Assembly (NCBI RefSeq): GCF_045679555.1
Contig: NC_092100.1
Coordinates: 36,232,106 to 36,296,105 of the forward strand
Length of the DNA: 64,000 nt
Direction: 5' to 3'
Source of the DNA: Salvelinus alpinus
Lineage: Eukaryota > Chordata > Actinopteri > Salmoniformes > Salmonidae
Positions 46,240 through 57,031 of the stretch are shown in pieces. A model generated the notes under the pieces. The model was not told the origin of the DNA, made no database searches, and saw nothing but the letters and a program-made list of their open reading frames with translations. Numbering within the stretch: the first letter of the stretch is position 1; each line of letters opens with the position of its first letter. Position numbers and translations under genes: made by a program.

Positions 46240-47830
46240 CAGTTATTGATTATCTGTGAAGGACAGCTGAGAGAACATTCTTTCCTGGATCTGAGGGGGG
46301 GAAGTGGTAAACCCCGTCACATGACAGTCAGCCGAGACCGACACAGATGCCGCGTTCATGGACAAGTCGGAACTAGGAACCTCGGAAATGTCAGACTTGC
46401 TAACTGGTTGAGTTGTAACGCAGGTTTAGTGTGTCTCTCGAGGAGGCTGAAAGGATATTCCGGCTTGGAAAAGTTATATATTTTCAGGAGTCGGGTAATT
46501 GGTTTAGGAAGGAGGATTCGAGGCAAAGAGAGAGGATGTTGAAAAGACTGAGGGATGCAGAGGATAGGTTTGAATCTGATGAAGGTAGCAATAACAATAA
46601 CCCTCTGTATGTCGAGGATGTTTGGTGTCAAGTTCAGAGTGTGTCGGACGCCAGTTTGAGTTTTGGAGGTGAAATGGAAGAGGTAGAAGGTGTTGTGAGG
46701 AGCTCGAAGCCCGAGCCCTGCATTGATGGATATGGTTATGGTAAAGATACATTTGGTCCAGTGGGAGTGAGGTTTTTACGAGTTTGGAACCAGTCCTTTT
46801 GTCCTGTATTAGCGGACTTATATAGATGTTTTCAGCGCATGCTATTACTTTTTTCTGCATCCCCACCTCCTCCCCGTCAGCAAAATAATCGCAGCACCCC
46901 CAAACTATTTCCCGCGGCTGTGTGTAAAGGTGGAGCAATTTAAGTTGAAGATTCCTGGTGTTTGTGCGATGGGGAGCTTGATGAAACAGAGGTGATAGTC
47001 TGTTCTTTTGAGATTTGATTCGGTGTCTTAGTAATGTTAGGATATATGAGTTATACTGTTAAAGCTTTTATGCCGAATACACTGCAGAGTTACAGGTGTC
47101 GCGTTTATGGGCATGTCGCAGCAGTGTGTAGGAGGGAGATTCCAAGATGTGGGAAGTGTGCAGGAGGACATGGGACAGAAGAATGTGTAGTTTCGGTGGA
47201 AAAAGTTGTGTAGGGGTGCCCATGTTGCAGGGGATCGGCGGTGTCCTGTGTGAAAGAGGCAGGTTGAGGTGGCAAGGGTCAGAGTAGTGCAGAAGATGTC
47301 CTATGCAGAGGCAGTGAAGAAGGTAGAGGAGAGTGGATCAAGGGTGAGGAATTCTGAGAGGATCCCTGTGAATAGTAGATCTGGTCCAGAATAGAAGGAT
47401 AGGCCAATGAGTGATATATGTTTAAGTAAGGTTGGCTTCTTAGCGTTCATAGCAATGGTTATCAACTGTACTGCAGAGATGGAATGTAAGTTACAGAAAA
47501 TAGATGTTGTGGTGGCAGCTGCAGAGAAGTACTTGGGGGTACAAGATTTTACTTCAGAAGAGTTACAGGGTGTGTTGAGTGGTAGTGTCCCGTCCTCTGT
47601 CGTTGGCCTGGCATATGATCAGATAGGGTTCAGGTAGTGGAATAAGGTGGTGGCTTTTAATGAGTGTAGGGTAATAAAACATTATATTAGTATTTTTATA
47701 ACATTTTCTCCCATTTCCCCTTTTGTATCACAAAGTGTAATGCATTAATACTGTAGTTCAGTTGGGGGCGGTAATGCAACATATTGGATGCCAAACGCCG
47801 TTAAACTCCACAAAGAAGAAAGCTCAGAAG
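46240..47830 (+). pseudogene. Gag-like ORF1 relic with zinc knuckles, copy 3
   Basis: 46431-46943 keeps an open frame of 170 codons (EEAERIFRLGKVIYFQESGN; DAEDRFESDEG). Broken zinc knuckles follow at 47073-47215: a complete CGKCAGGHGTEEC (CX2CX4HX4C), a first knuckle with its leading Cys lost, and a third ending AHVAGDRRCPV. Then VVQKMSYAEAVKKVEESGSR and FLAFIAMVINCTAEMECKLQ with VVVAAAEKYLGVQDFTSEE, ending near 47637. 3' UTR GGGGGCGGTAATGCAACATA and an AAAGAAGAAAG tail. ORF1 of a LINE with no ORF2 attached. Confidence 0.78.
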
Positions 47831-47974
47831 CAGCTCTGATGTTAGCTACCTATCTTTGTTGACAGATGGTGAAAAGACAGAACGGGTAGAGCGGTTAGTT
47901 TCTGCATTCTGCTGTCAGAGAGAGTTCCATTAGCAATATCCCTTTGTCCCTGCGCCATCTCTCTCTCTCACACA

Positions 47975-48140
47975 ATTTAATTCAAAGAGCTTTATTGGTA
48001 TGGGAATCATATATTTACATTGCCAAAGCAAGTGAAATGGATTATAAACAAAAGTGAAATAGCCAATCATAAATTAACAGTAAACATTACACTCACAAGT
48101 TTCAAAAGAATAGAGACATTTCAAATGTTATATTATGGCT
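47975..48140 (-). mobile_element. LINE family E, 3' end stub
   Basis: Minus-strand end CCAATAAAGCTCTTTGAATT; also TTGGCAATGTAAATATATGA. About 165 bp, then immediately the LINE C 3' end. Confidence 0.8.
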
Positions 48141-48518
48141 ACATACTCTCTTTTTTTCACCTTTATTTAACCAGGTAGGCTAGTTGAGAACAAGTTCTCA
48201 TTTACAATTGCGACCTGGCCAAGATAAAGCAAAGCAGTGCGACACAAACAACAACACAGAGTTACACATGGAATAAACAAACATACAGTCAATAATACAA
48301 TAGAAAAGTATATATACAATGTGTGCAAATGAGGTAGGATAAGGGAGGTAAGGCAATAAATAGGCCATAGTGGCGAAATAATTACAAATATAGCAATTAA
48401 ACACTGGAGTGATAGATGTGCAGAAGATGAGTGTGCAAGTAAAGATACTGGGGTGCAAAGGAGCAAAATAAATAACAGTATGGGGATGAGGTAGTTGGAT
48501 GGGCTATTTACAGATGAG

Positions 48519-49526
48519 CTATGTACAGGTGCAGTGATCTGTGAGCTGCTCTGACAACTGGTGCTTAAAGCTAGTGAGGGAGATATGAGTCTCCAGCTTC
48601 AGTGATTTTTGCAGTTCGTTCCAGTCATTGGCAGCAGAGAACTGGAAGGAAAGGCAGCCGAAGGAGGAATTGGCTTTGGGGGTGACCAGTGAGAAATACC
48701 TGCTGGAGCGAGTGCTATGGGTTGGTGCTGCTATGGTGACCAGTGAGCTGAGATAAGGCGGGGCTTTACCTAGCAAAGACTTATAGATGACCTGGAGCCA
48801 GTGGGTTTGGCGACGAATATGAAGCGAGGGCCAGCCAACGAGAGCGTACAGGTCGCAGTGGTGGGTAGTATATGGGGCTTTGGTGACAAAACGGATGGCA
48901 CTGTGATAGACTGCATCCAATTTGTTGAGTAGAGTGTTGGAGGCTATTTTGAAAATGACATTTCCGAAGTCAAGGATCGGTAGGATATCAGTTTTACGAG
49001 GGTATGTTTGGCAGCATGGATGAAGGATGCTTTGTTGCGAAATAGGAAGCCGATTCTAGATTTAATTTTGGATTGGAGATGCTTAATGTGAGTCTGGAAG
49101 GAGAGTTTACAGTCTAGCCAGACCCCTAGGTATTTGTAGTTGTCCACATATTCTAAGTCAGAACCGTCCAGAGTAGTGATGCTGGAGTAGTTAGTGTAGT
49201 TGGTGAACCAGGTGAGGCAGTCATTTGAGAAACCAAGGCTGTTGAGTCTGCCGATAAGAATGTGGTGATTGACAGAGCCGAAAGCCTTGGCCAGGTCGAT
49301 GAATACAGCTGCACAGTAATGTCTCTTATCGATGGCGGTTATGATATCGTTTAGGACCTTGAGCGTGGCTGAGGTGCACCCATGACCAGCTCTGAACAAT
49401 ATTGCATAGCGGAGAAGGTACGGTGGGATTCGAAATGGTCGGTAATCTGTTCATTAACTTGGATTTCGAAGACCTTAGAAAGGCAGGGTAGGATAGATAT
49501 AGGTCTGTAGCAGTTTGGGTCTAGAG
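48519..49526 (-). pseudogene. LINE C ORF: reverse transcriptase, catalytic boxes deleted
   Basis: Reads NCYRPISILPCLSKVFEIQV, then VFIDLAKAFGSVNHHILIG, LTWFTNYTNYS and directly SITTLDGSDLEYVDNYKYLG. Compared with 40172-41203, about 300 bp holding GVPQGS and the YxDD box are missing. C-terminal YALVGWPSLHIRRQTHWLQV and SAANDWNELQKSLKL. Confidence 0.85.
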
Positions 49527-50664
49527 CAGGGGTGTCAAACATACGGCCCGCGGGCCGGAACCGGCCCCCAAGGAGGTTCGATCAGGCCCGCAGGATAATT
49601 TGAAAGTGGAAAAAATGCATAAAAGACATGGAATTAATATTTTTAATTCGCTGCAATTCATGGATTATCCGCTAAGGGGCGCACTCTTTCCATCAGAGTA
49701 GAAGACAAGCCGCATCACTGAGACAGACTGAAAACAGCAGACGGTATCAATGCGCCATCTGCTGCTTGTTACGACGTTGTTAATACCTTGGTCTCTACCT
49801 CTCCGCTACACCCTCATTAGCCAAAATGTCGTTATCCAAACGGAGAAAAGTAGATAAGGAGTGTAGAATTTTCAAAGAAAAATGGACCACGTCCTATTTA
49901 TTTACAGAGATGCACGGAAAACCTTTGTGCTTGGTGTGTTTGCAACAAGTTTCGGTATTTCGGTACCTTTAAAATGCTGCCTTAGATACTGTTTGCATTG
50001 AAAGAATACAGCTCTGTGAAGATGAATCCTTACTGTGGTGATTTAAAAAATGTGCACTTTAATGTTAGTCAGCAGCTTCAAAACAAAAGTTGTGTGATGG
50101 AATTCTACTGTTCATACAACTCCATAAATTTTCAGTATGTATTGTATGTGTATGTATGTTTCATGTATGAAGTTTACAGATTTACAGGACATGCGAACAC
50201 TTTCTTCATTACACATTTAAAATCACTCTCCTTAGTTTGTAAGGTGTACGCAGGGATTACATTTAGATTTTATATGCGTATGTGTAAGTGGTTTAAAAAT
50301 TCCTTTCTTTAAAAGTCTCATTTAATCTTAAAGTGCATTACTATATTTTTCAGTACCAATTAAAGTTTTGTGCCTTTGTACAATCAGTGGGATCAGTTGC
50401 AATGCATATTTGTGAATGATAAAAGTAAATTGCACATTTGTCTAAGGAAATATGAGGTGTTTCATGAAATGTTTTGTAAAAGGATAGTTCATTAAATTTC
50501 AATATTTTCCTAATGTTCTTGTGCTTCTTTACACCAAAACAAAGGAAAGACATGATATTTTGGTTATTTATAGCAGAGTATGGTATAATTTTAATGGTCC
50601 GGCCCACTTGACATCTCCCTAGGCCGTATGTGGCCCACGATGCGAAATGAGTTTGACACCCCTG
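49527..50664 (+). mobile_element. hAT transposon remnant, 1138 bp, 8-bp target duplication
   Basis: Ends CAGGGGTGTCAAAC and GTTTGACACCCCTG. GTCTAGAG on both sides (49519-49526, 50665-50672). Plus-strand 49826-49970 reads MSLSKRRKVDKECRIFKEKW then FTEMHGKPLCLVCLQQVSVF, the N-terminal BED-finger-like part of a Charlie-type transposase. The rest is deleted. Confidence 0.93.
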
Positions 50665-50699
50665 GTCTAGAGTGTCTCCTCCTTTGAAGATGGGGATGA

Positions 50700-53420
50700 T
50701 CATGGCAGCTTTCCAATCTATGGGAATCTCAGACGGTATGAGAGGTTGAACAGGCTAGTAATGGGGGTTGCAACAATTTCGGCAGATAATTTTAGAAAGA
50801 CAGGGTTCAGATTGTCTAGCCCGTCTGATTTGTAGGGGTCCAGATTTTGCAGCTATTTCAGAACATCAGCTATCTGGATTTGGGTGAAGGAGAAATGGGG
50901 GAGGCTTGGGCGAGTTGCTGTGGGGGGTGCAGGGCAGTTGACAGGGGTAGGGGTAGCCAGGTGGAAAGCATGGCCAGCCGTAGAAAAATGCTTATTGAAA
51001 TTCTCAATTATAGTGGATTTATCGGTGGTAACAATGTTTCCTAGCCTCAGTGCAGTGGGCAGCTGTGAGGAGGTGCTCTTATTTTCCATGGAATTTACAG
51101 TGTCCCAGTACTTTTTGGAGTTTGTGCTACAGGATGCACATTTCTGTTTGAAAAATATATCCGTTGCTTTCCTAACTGCCTGTGTATATTGGTTCCTAAC
51201 TTCCTTGAAAAGTTGCATATCGCGGGGGCTATTCAATGCTAATGCAGTATGCCACAGGATGTTTTTGTGCTGGTCAAGGGCAGTCAGGTCTGGAGTGAAC
51301 CAAGGGCTATATCTGTTCCTGGTTCAAATTTTTTTTAATGGGGTGTGCTTATTTAAGATGGTGAGGAAGGCACTTTTAAAGAATAACCAGGCATCCTCTA
51401 CTGACGGGATGAGGTCAATATCCTTCCAGGATACCCGGGCCAGGTCGATTAGAAAGGCATGCTTGCTGAAGTGTTTAAGGGAGTGTTTGACAGTGATGAG
51501 GGGTGGTCGTTTGACTGCAGACCCATTACAGACGCAGGCAATGAGGCAGTGATCGCTGAGATCCTGGTTGACAGCAGAGGTGTATTTAGAGGGCAGGTTG
51601 ATTAGTGTGATATCTATGAGGGTGCCCGTGTTTACGGATTTTGGGTTGCACCTGGTAGGTTCATTGATAATTTGTGTGAGATTGAGGGCATCAAGCTTAG
51701 ATTGTAGGATGGCTGGGGTGTTAACCTTTCTAGGACACACGTTCCACTAGAGGAACCCCTGACAACATTCCGCTGAAAAGGCAGCGCGGGAAATTCAAAA
51801 ATATTTTTTTGAAATATGTAACTTTCACACATTAACAAGTCCAATACAGCAAATGAAAGATAAACATCTTGTTATTCTACCCATTGTGTCCGATAAAAAA
51901 AAAAAAAATGCTTTACAGCAAAAACACAACATGATTGTTAGATCACCGCCAAGTCCAAAAAACACACAGCCATTTTCCCAGCCAAAGATAAGAGTCACAA
52001 AAAGCAGAAATAGAGATAAAATTAATCACTAACCTTTGATGATCTTCATCAGATGACACTCATAGGACATCATGTTACACAATACATGTATGTTTTGTTT
52101 GATAATGTGCATATTTATATCCAAAAATCTCAGTTTACATTGGCGCGATGTTCAGAAATGCCTCCAAAATATCCTGAGAAATTGCAGAGAGCCCCATCAA
52201 ATAACAGAAATACTCATCATAAACTTTGATGAAAGATACATGTTTTACATAGAATTAAAGATACACTTGTTCTTAATGCAACCGCTGTGTCAGATTTCCC
52301 AAAAACTTTACTGAAAAAGCAAACAATAATCTGAGACGGCGCTCAGATAGGAACAACATTTCTCCGCCATGTTGGAGTCAACAGAAATACGAAATTACAT
52401 GCTAAATATTCCCTTACCTTTGATGATCTTCATCAGAATGCCCTCCCAGGAATCCTAGTTCCACAATAAATTGTTGTTTTGTTCGATAATGTCCATTATT
52501 TATGTCCAAGTAGCTACTTTTGTTAGCACGTTTAGTACGCATATCCAAAACGCTCGTGCAGGTCCAGGCATACTTCGGACGAAAACTTCACAAAGTTATA
52601 TTACAGGTCGAATAAACTTGTCAAACTAAGTATAGAATCAATCTTTAGGATGTTGTTATCATAAATATTCAATAACATTCCAACCGGCGAATTCCTTTGT
52701 GTCTATAGAAGTAATGGAACGCAAGTCGATATCATGTGGAATGCGCATGACCAGGACCTGGCACTCTGCCAGACCACTGACTCAAACAGCTCCCATCCGG
52801 CTCAACATCACAGTAGAAGCTTCATTCAATGTTCTAAAGACTGTTGACATCTAGTGGAAGGTGTAGGAAGTGCAAACAGATCCATATTCCACTGGGATTT
52901 CAATAGGCGATGAGTTGAAAATCAACCAGCCTCAGAATTCTCACTTCATTTTTGGATTTTTTCTCAGGTTTTTGCCTGCCATATGAGTTCTGTTATACTC
53001 ACAGACATCATTCAAACAGTTTTAGAAACTTCAGAGTGTTTTATATCCAATAGTAATAATAATATGCATATATTAGTATCTGGGACAGAGTAGGAGGCAG
53101 TTCACTCTGGGCACGCTATTCATCCAAAGTGAAAATGCTGCCCCCTATCCCTAAAAAGTTATTAAGCATGTCCCAGTTTAGGTCACCTAACAGCACAAGC
53201 TCTGAAGATAGATGAGGGGCAATCAGTTCACATATGGTGTCCAGGGCACAGCTGGGGGCAGAAGGTGGTCTATGGCAAGCGGCAACGGTGAGAGACTTGT
53301 TTCTGGAAAGGTGGATTTTTAGAAGTAGAAGCTCAAATTGTTTGGGCACAGACCTGGATAGTAAGACAGAACTCTGCAGGCTATCTCTGCAGTAGATTGC
53401 AACTCCGCACCCTTTGGCAG
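50700..53420 (-). pseudogene. LINE C ORF: endonuclease remainder and linker, broken
   Basis: Outside the piggyBac-type insert, pieces read FELLLLKIHLSRNKSLTVAA, LVLLGDLNWDML (the GDxN motif, next to the TTAA insertion), then on the other side LDALNLTQIINEPTRCNPKS, DITLINLPSKY, LSDHCLIACV (SDH motif). Next come FKEVRNQYTQAVRKAT and KKYWDTVNSMENK, and MIIPIFKGGD at RT start. Frames change at several points. Confidence 0.85.
51725..53161. mobile_element. piggyBac-type non-autonomous element, TTAA-flanked
   Basis: TTAA at 51721-51724 and 53162-53165. Ends CCTTTCTAGGACACACG and inverted AACTTTTTAGGGATAGGGGG. Outside sequences join to a continuous LINE C endonuclease region with one TTAA, showing precise insertion. 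No transposase frame. Confidence 0.85.
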
Positions 53421-53422
53421 TT

Positions 53423-54082
53423 CTATCTTCTCGGGAAAAGGTTATAGTTAGGGATGGAAATTTCAGGGTTTTTGGTGGTCTTCCTAAACCAGGATTCAGA
53501 CACGGCTAGGACATCCGGGTTGGCAGAGTGTGCAAAGGCAGTGAATAAAACAAACTTAGGGAGGAGGCTTCTAATGTTTACATGCATGAAACCAAGGCTT
53601 TTACGGTTACAGAAGTCAACAAATGAGAGTGCCTGGGGAGTGGGAGTTGAGCTAGGCACTGCAGGGCCTGGATTAACCTCTACATCACCAGAGGAACAGA
53701 GGAGGAGTAGGGTAAGGGTACGGCTAAAGGCTGTAAGAACTGGTCGTCTAGTACGTTCGGAACAGAGAGTAAAGGGAGCAGGTTTCTGGGCACGGTAGAA
53801 TAGATTCAAGGCATAATGTACAGACGAAGGTATGGTAGGATGTGAACACAGTTGAGGTAAACCTATGCATTGAGTGACAATGAGAGAGATATTGTCTCTA
53901 GAAACATAATTTAAACCAGGTGAGGTCACCGCATGTGTGGGAGGTGGAACTAAAGGGTTATCTAAGGAGTTTTGAGCAGGGCTAGAGGCTCTACAGTGAA
54001 ATAAGGCAATAATTCCTAACCAAAATGGCAATGGACAAGGCCTATTGACATTAGGGAGAGGCATGCGTAGCTGAGTGATCAT
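53423..54082 (-). pseudogene. LINE C ORF: N-terminus, 2A-like peptide, endonuclease start
   Basis: 220 codons open. Residues 1-130 carry no known domain (Pro/Ser-rich, ending RTLTLLLLCS). SGDVEVNPGP at residues 131-140 fits the 2A consensus D-x-E-x-N-P-G-P and would cause ribosome skipping between Gly139 and Pro140. The AP endonuclease then begins (LGFMHVNIRSLLPKF, VLAVSESWF). The frame stops at 53423. 2A-like motifs are known from L2, CR1, Rex1 and Crack LINEs of other animals. It is listed as a pseudogene because the rest of the ORF is broken. Confidence 0.88.
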
Positions 54083-55255
54083 AGGTGTCCAGTGAGTGGC
54101 TCAGGCTGGCCGGAGACACGGCGATTCAGGCAGCTAGCGGGCCGGGGATAGCAGAAGGGCGTTAGAGGGACGTCTCGATGGAAGAAGTCAGCAGTAGCCC
54201 CCTCACGCTGTATTGTGTAGTGAAAGGGTCCAGGCCAATTGGCAAAATAGGTATAGTGGCCAAATAATTATCAGTCCGATATGCTCTAGACAGCTAGCGG
54301 GCCGCGGCTAGCAGATGGGCATTCAGGGGACGTCGCGACGGAGGAGCCAGTTGAAAAAAAAGCTTGATCGAATTACGTCGGTAGTCCAGTCATGATGGGT
54401 CGGCGGGGGTCCAGGCCAATTGTCAAAATAGGTATTATAGCCCAAGGAGTGGCTGATGGACCTCTTCGGCTTGCCGGAAGATGGGCTTAGCAAAGGCTAG
54501 TTGGTTCTTGCTTTGGGACAAAGACATTAGCCAGGAGTGGCCACTCGGGTAGCAGCTAGCTAGCTGCGATGATCCAGGTGAAAAGGTTCAGAGCTTGCGG
54601 TAGGAATCAGTCCGATTTGCTCTGGTTTGAGTCGCGCTGTGCAGACTGGCGAGAGTTGTCCGGGCTAAAGGTAGCTGATGACCGCTAGCTGACTACTAGC
54701 TAGTTAGCTGGCTAGCTTCTGTTGGGGGTTCCGGTTCAAAGTAAAGAAAATAGCAGATCCATACCACATTGGGTGAGGCAGACTGCAGGAGAGTATGTTG
54801 AGGTTAAGAAAAATATAAAAAATATATGCAAAGAAAAATATATAAAAATATATATACACGATTTATACACGGGACAAGACAAGGACAAAAGACGTCTGAC
54901 TGCTACGCCATCTTGGATCAGGATGATCTCTCTCGATTCAATTTAATGCAAAAGGCTTTATTGGCATGGGGAACATATGTTTACATTACCAAAGCAAATG
55001 GAATAGGCAATTAACAAAAGGGAAATAAACAATCTTTTCTGGATTTTGATAATTAGCGGGAATCATCATAATTCTGCTCCGCATTCATTATTTGGTGTTT
55101 TACACAGAGGATGTTTTTGCAGAATTCTGCATGCAGTCTCAATTTGGTGTTTGTCCCATTTTTTTAATTCTTGGTTGGTTAGTGGACCCCAGACCTCACA
55201 ACCATATTGGGCAATGTGTTATATAACTGATTCCAGCCAGATCCTAATTGGTATG

Positions 55256-55407
55256 CTTTACATTTTTGTCATTTAGCAGACACTCTTATTTAGAGTGATT
55301 TACAGTAGTGAGTGCATATATTTTTGTTACTGGTCCCACGTGGGAATCGAACCCACAACTCTGGCATTACAAGTGCCAGGCTCTACCAACTGAGCCACAT
55401 GGGTGTG
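55256..55407 (-). mobile_element. tRNA-derived SINE with L2-type tail
   Basis: Minus-strand head CCCATGTGGCTCAGTTGGTA (A box), anticodon loop CTTGTAA (TGT), B box GGTTCGATTCC. The tail AAGAGTGTCTGCTAAATGAC matches the 3' end of LINE D. Confidence 0.88.
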
Positions 55408-55716
55408 TCAAATGTTATCTTTCTTTTGATGGTGTAGAAGGCTTCTTGCCTTGTCTCTCAGATTGTTCACATCTTTGTGGAAGTTAAATGTGGTGCTGGC
55501 CCTGGCAACTGGACCTTTTTTGGAACACCGTTATTGACTGTCAGAGCCCAAGTCTGAGAGAATATATGCAGAAGATCTAGGTGCTGTGATAGGCCCTTCT
55601 AGTTTGGGGACAGAAGCACCAGATCATCTGCAAATAGTAAACATTTGACTACAGAGTCTAGTAGGGTGCTGCAGGTGCTGCAGACTGTTCTAGTGCCCTC
55701 GCAAATTCGTTGATAT

Positions 55717-56485
55717 ACGCTGAACAAAAATATAAACGCAATGTAAAGTGTTGGTCCCATGTTTCATGAGCTGAAATAAAAGATCCCAGAAATGTTCCAT
55801 ACGCACAAAAAGCTTATTTCTCAAAAATGTTGCGCACAAATTTGTTTACATCCTGTTAGGGAGAATTTCTCCTTTTCGAAGATAATCCATCCACCTGACG
55901 TGTGGCGTATCAAGAAGCTGATTTAAACAGCATGGTCATTACACAGGTGCACCTTGTGCTGTGGACAATAAAAGGCCACTCTAAAATCTGCAGTTTTTTC
56001 AAACAACACAATTTCACAGATGTCTCAAGTTTTGAGAGGACATTCCTGAGACTGCAGGAATGTCCACCAGAGCTGTTGCCAGAGAATTGAATGTTCATTT
56101 CTCTACCATAAGCCACCTGTATGTCAGCGTGTTCCAGTTCCAGCCAATATCCAGCGTCTTCGCACAGCCATTGAAGAGGAGTGGGACAACATTCCACAGG
56201 CCACAATCAACAGCCTGATCAACTCTATGCAAAGGAGATGTGTCGCGCTGCATGAGGCAAATTATGGTCACACCAGATACTGACAGTTTTTTTTTTATCC
56301 ACACCTCAAACTTGTTTTAATGTATCTGTGACCAACATATGTATAGCTGTATTCCCAGTCATTTGAAATCTATAGATTAGGACCAAATTTATTTATTTCA
56401 ATTGACTGATTTCCTAATAAGAACTGTAACTCAGTAAAGTCTTAGAAATTGTTGTCCGTTGCGTTTTATATTTTTGTTCACTATA
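55717..56485 (+). mobile_element. Non-autonomous Tc1 derivative
   Basis: Ends TGAACAAAAATATAAACGCA at left, inverted TGCGTTTTATATTTTTGTTCA at right. A relic of the transposase C-terminus remains (QRRCVALHEANYGHTRY-type reading around 56230-56285). Lies within LINE E. Confidence 0.85.
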
Positions 56486-56890
56486 TATGTTGAAGAGGGT
56501 GGGGCTCAAGCTGCATCCCTGTCTCACCCCCCGGGCCTGAGGAAAGAAATGTTTGTATTTTTTGCCAATTTTAACCTCACATTTGTTGGGTTCATGGATT
56601 TTATAATGTTGGATGTTTTCCCCCCAACACCGCTTTCCATCAATTTATAATGCAGACCCTCATGCCAAATTGAGTCAAGCTGTTTTGAAATCAACAAAGC
56701 ATGAAAAGGCTTTTGTTTTGTTTGTTTGTCAATAAGGGTGTGCAGGGTGAATACGTGGTCTGTCGTACAGTAATTTGGTAAGAAGCCAATTTGACATTTG
56801 AGGAAATGTCTGCTGTCTATGATAATGCAGAAGATTTTCTCTCTCTCATTCATTCATCACTCACTCATTGTTTCTTGTGTGTGTGTGTAG

Positions 56891-57031
56891 GATGAGTGTG
56901 AAGCAGTGTCTCGAGGGTCAGGTGTACTCTGTGCCTCTGATCCAGTCAGACTTGAGGAGGGAGGAGGCTGTTCACCAGATAGCAGATGCCCTGCTCTACC
57001 TAGAGACCATCTCTACTGACATCTTTACCAG
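56891..57031 (+). CDS. washc1: washc1 (WASH complex subunit 1), first coding exon, partial gene
   Basis: WASHC1 is the nucleation-promoting subunit of the WASH complex, which activates Arp2/3 on endosomes. The exon follows acceptor GTGTGTAG. Its ATG at 56892 starts [20 protein letters not shown], then [20 protein letters not shown] and STDIFTR, and it ends at donor GGTACAC after 46 codons plus two bases. The peptide matches the N-terminal WASH homology region (LAGQTYAVPFIQPDLRREEA in mammals). Later exons (WAHD1 remainder, Pro-rich, VCA) are not seen before 64000. A 5' UTR exon must exist upstream, given the acceptor, but I cannot place it. A truncated LINE ends about 40 bases before the exon. 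Confidence 0.9.

Larger units (their letters stand above)
48145..54915 (-). mobile_element. LINE family C (L2/CR1-type, 2A-bearing), with nested insertions
   Basis: Minus-strand order: 5' UTR from about 54915 (CAAGATGGCGTAGCAGTCAG), N-terminal ORF, 2A-like motif, endonuclease, linker, RT, 3' UTR and tail CTAGCCTACCTGGTTAAATA. Interrupted by a piggyBac-type element (51725-53161) and a hAT element (49527-50664). Net LINE length about 4.2 kb. Several frameshifts and an internal RT deletion make it inactive. Confidence 0.9.
54935..56850 (-). mobile_element. LINE family E, 5'-truncated, with two nested insertions
   Basis: 3' end at the left (inverted TTGGCATGGGGAACATATGT). Minus-strand RT pieces: SRHFLKCQIGFLPNYCTTDH, FHALLISKQLDSIWHEGLHY, LRPGG then, past the insert, INEFARALEQ and LLFADDLVLLSP (catalytic FADD, about 55612-55656). 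Interrupted by a SINE (55256-55407) and a Tc1 derivative (55717-56485). It ends about 40 bases before the washc1 exon. Confidence 0.85.

Noticed and set aside
45830..46240. Candidate washc1 5' UTR exon (TGTCAGTGGTCAG followed by GTAAGACC)
   Set aside because: The donor-like site is plausible but nothing else supports an exon; it may be 5' flank of the gag-like relic.
55335..55407. Possible tRNA-Thr (TGT anticodon) gene on the minus strand
   Set aside because: The tRNA-like head is followed by a SINE body and an L2-type tail, and the acceptor stem is imperfect; a SINE explains it.
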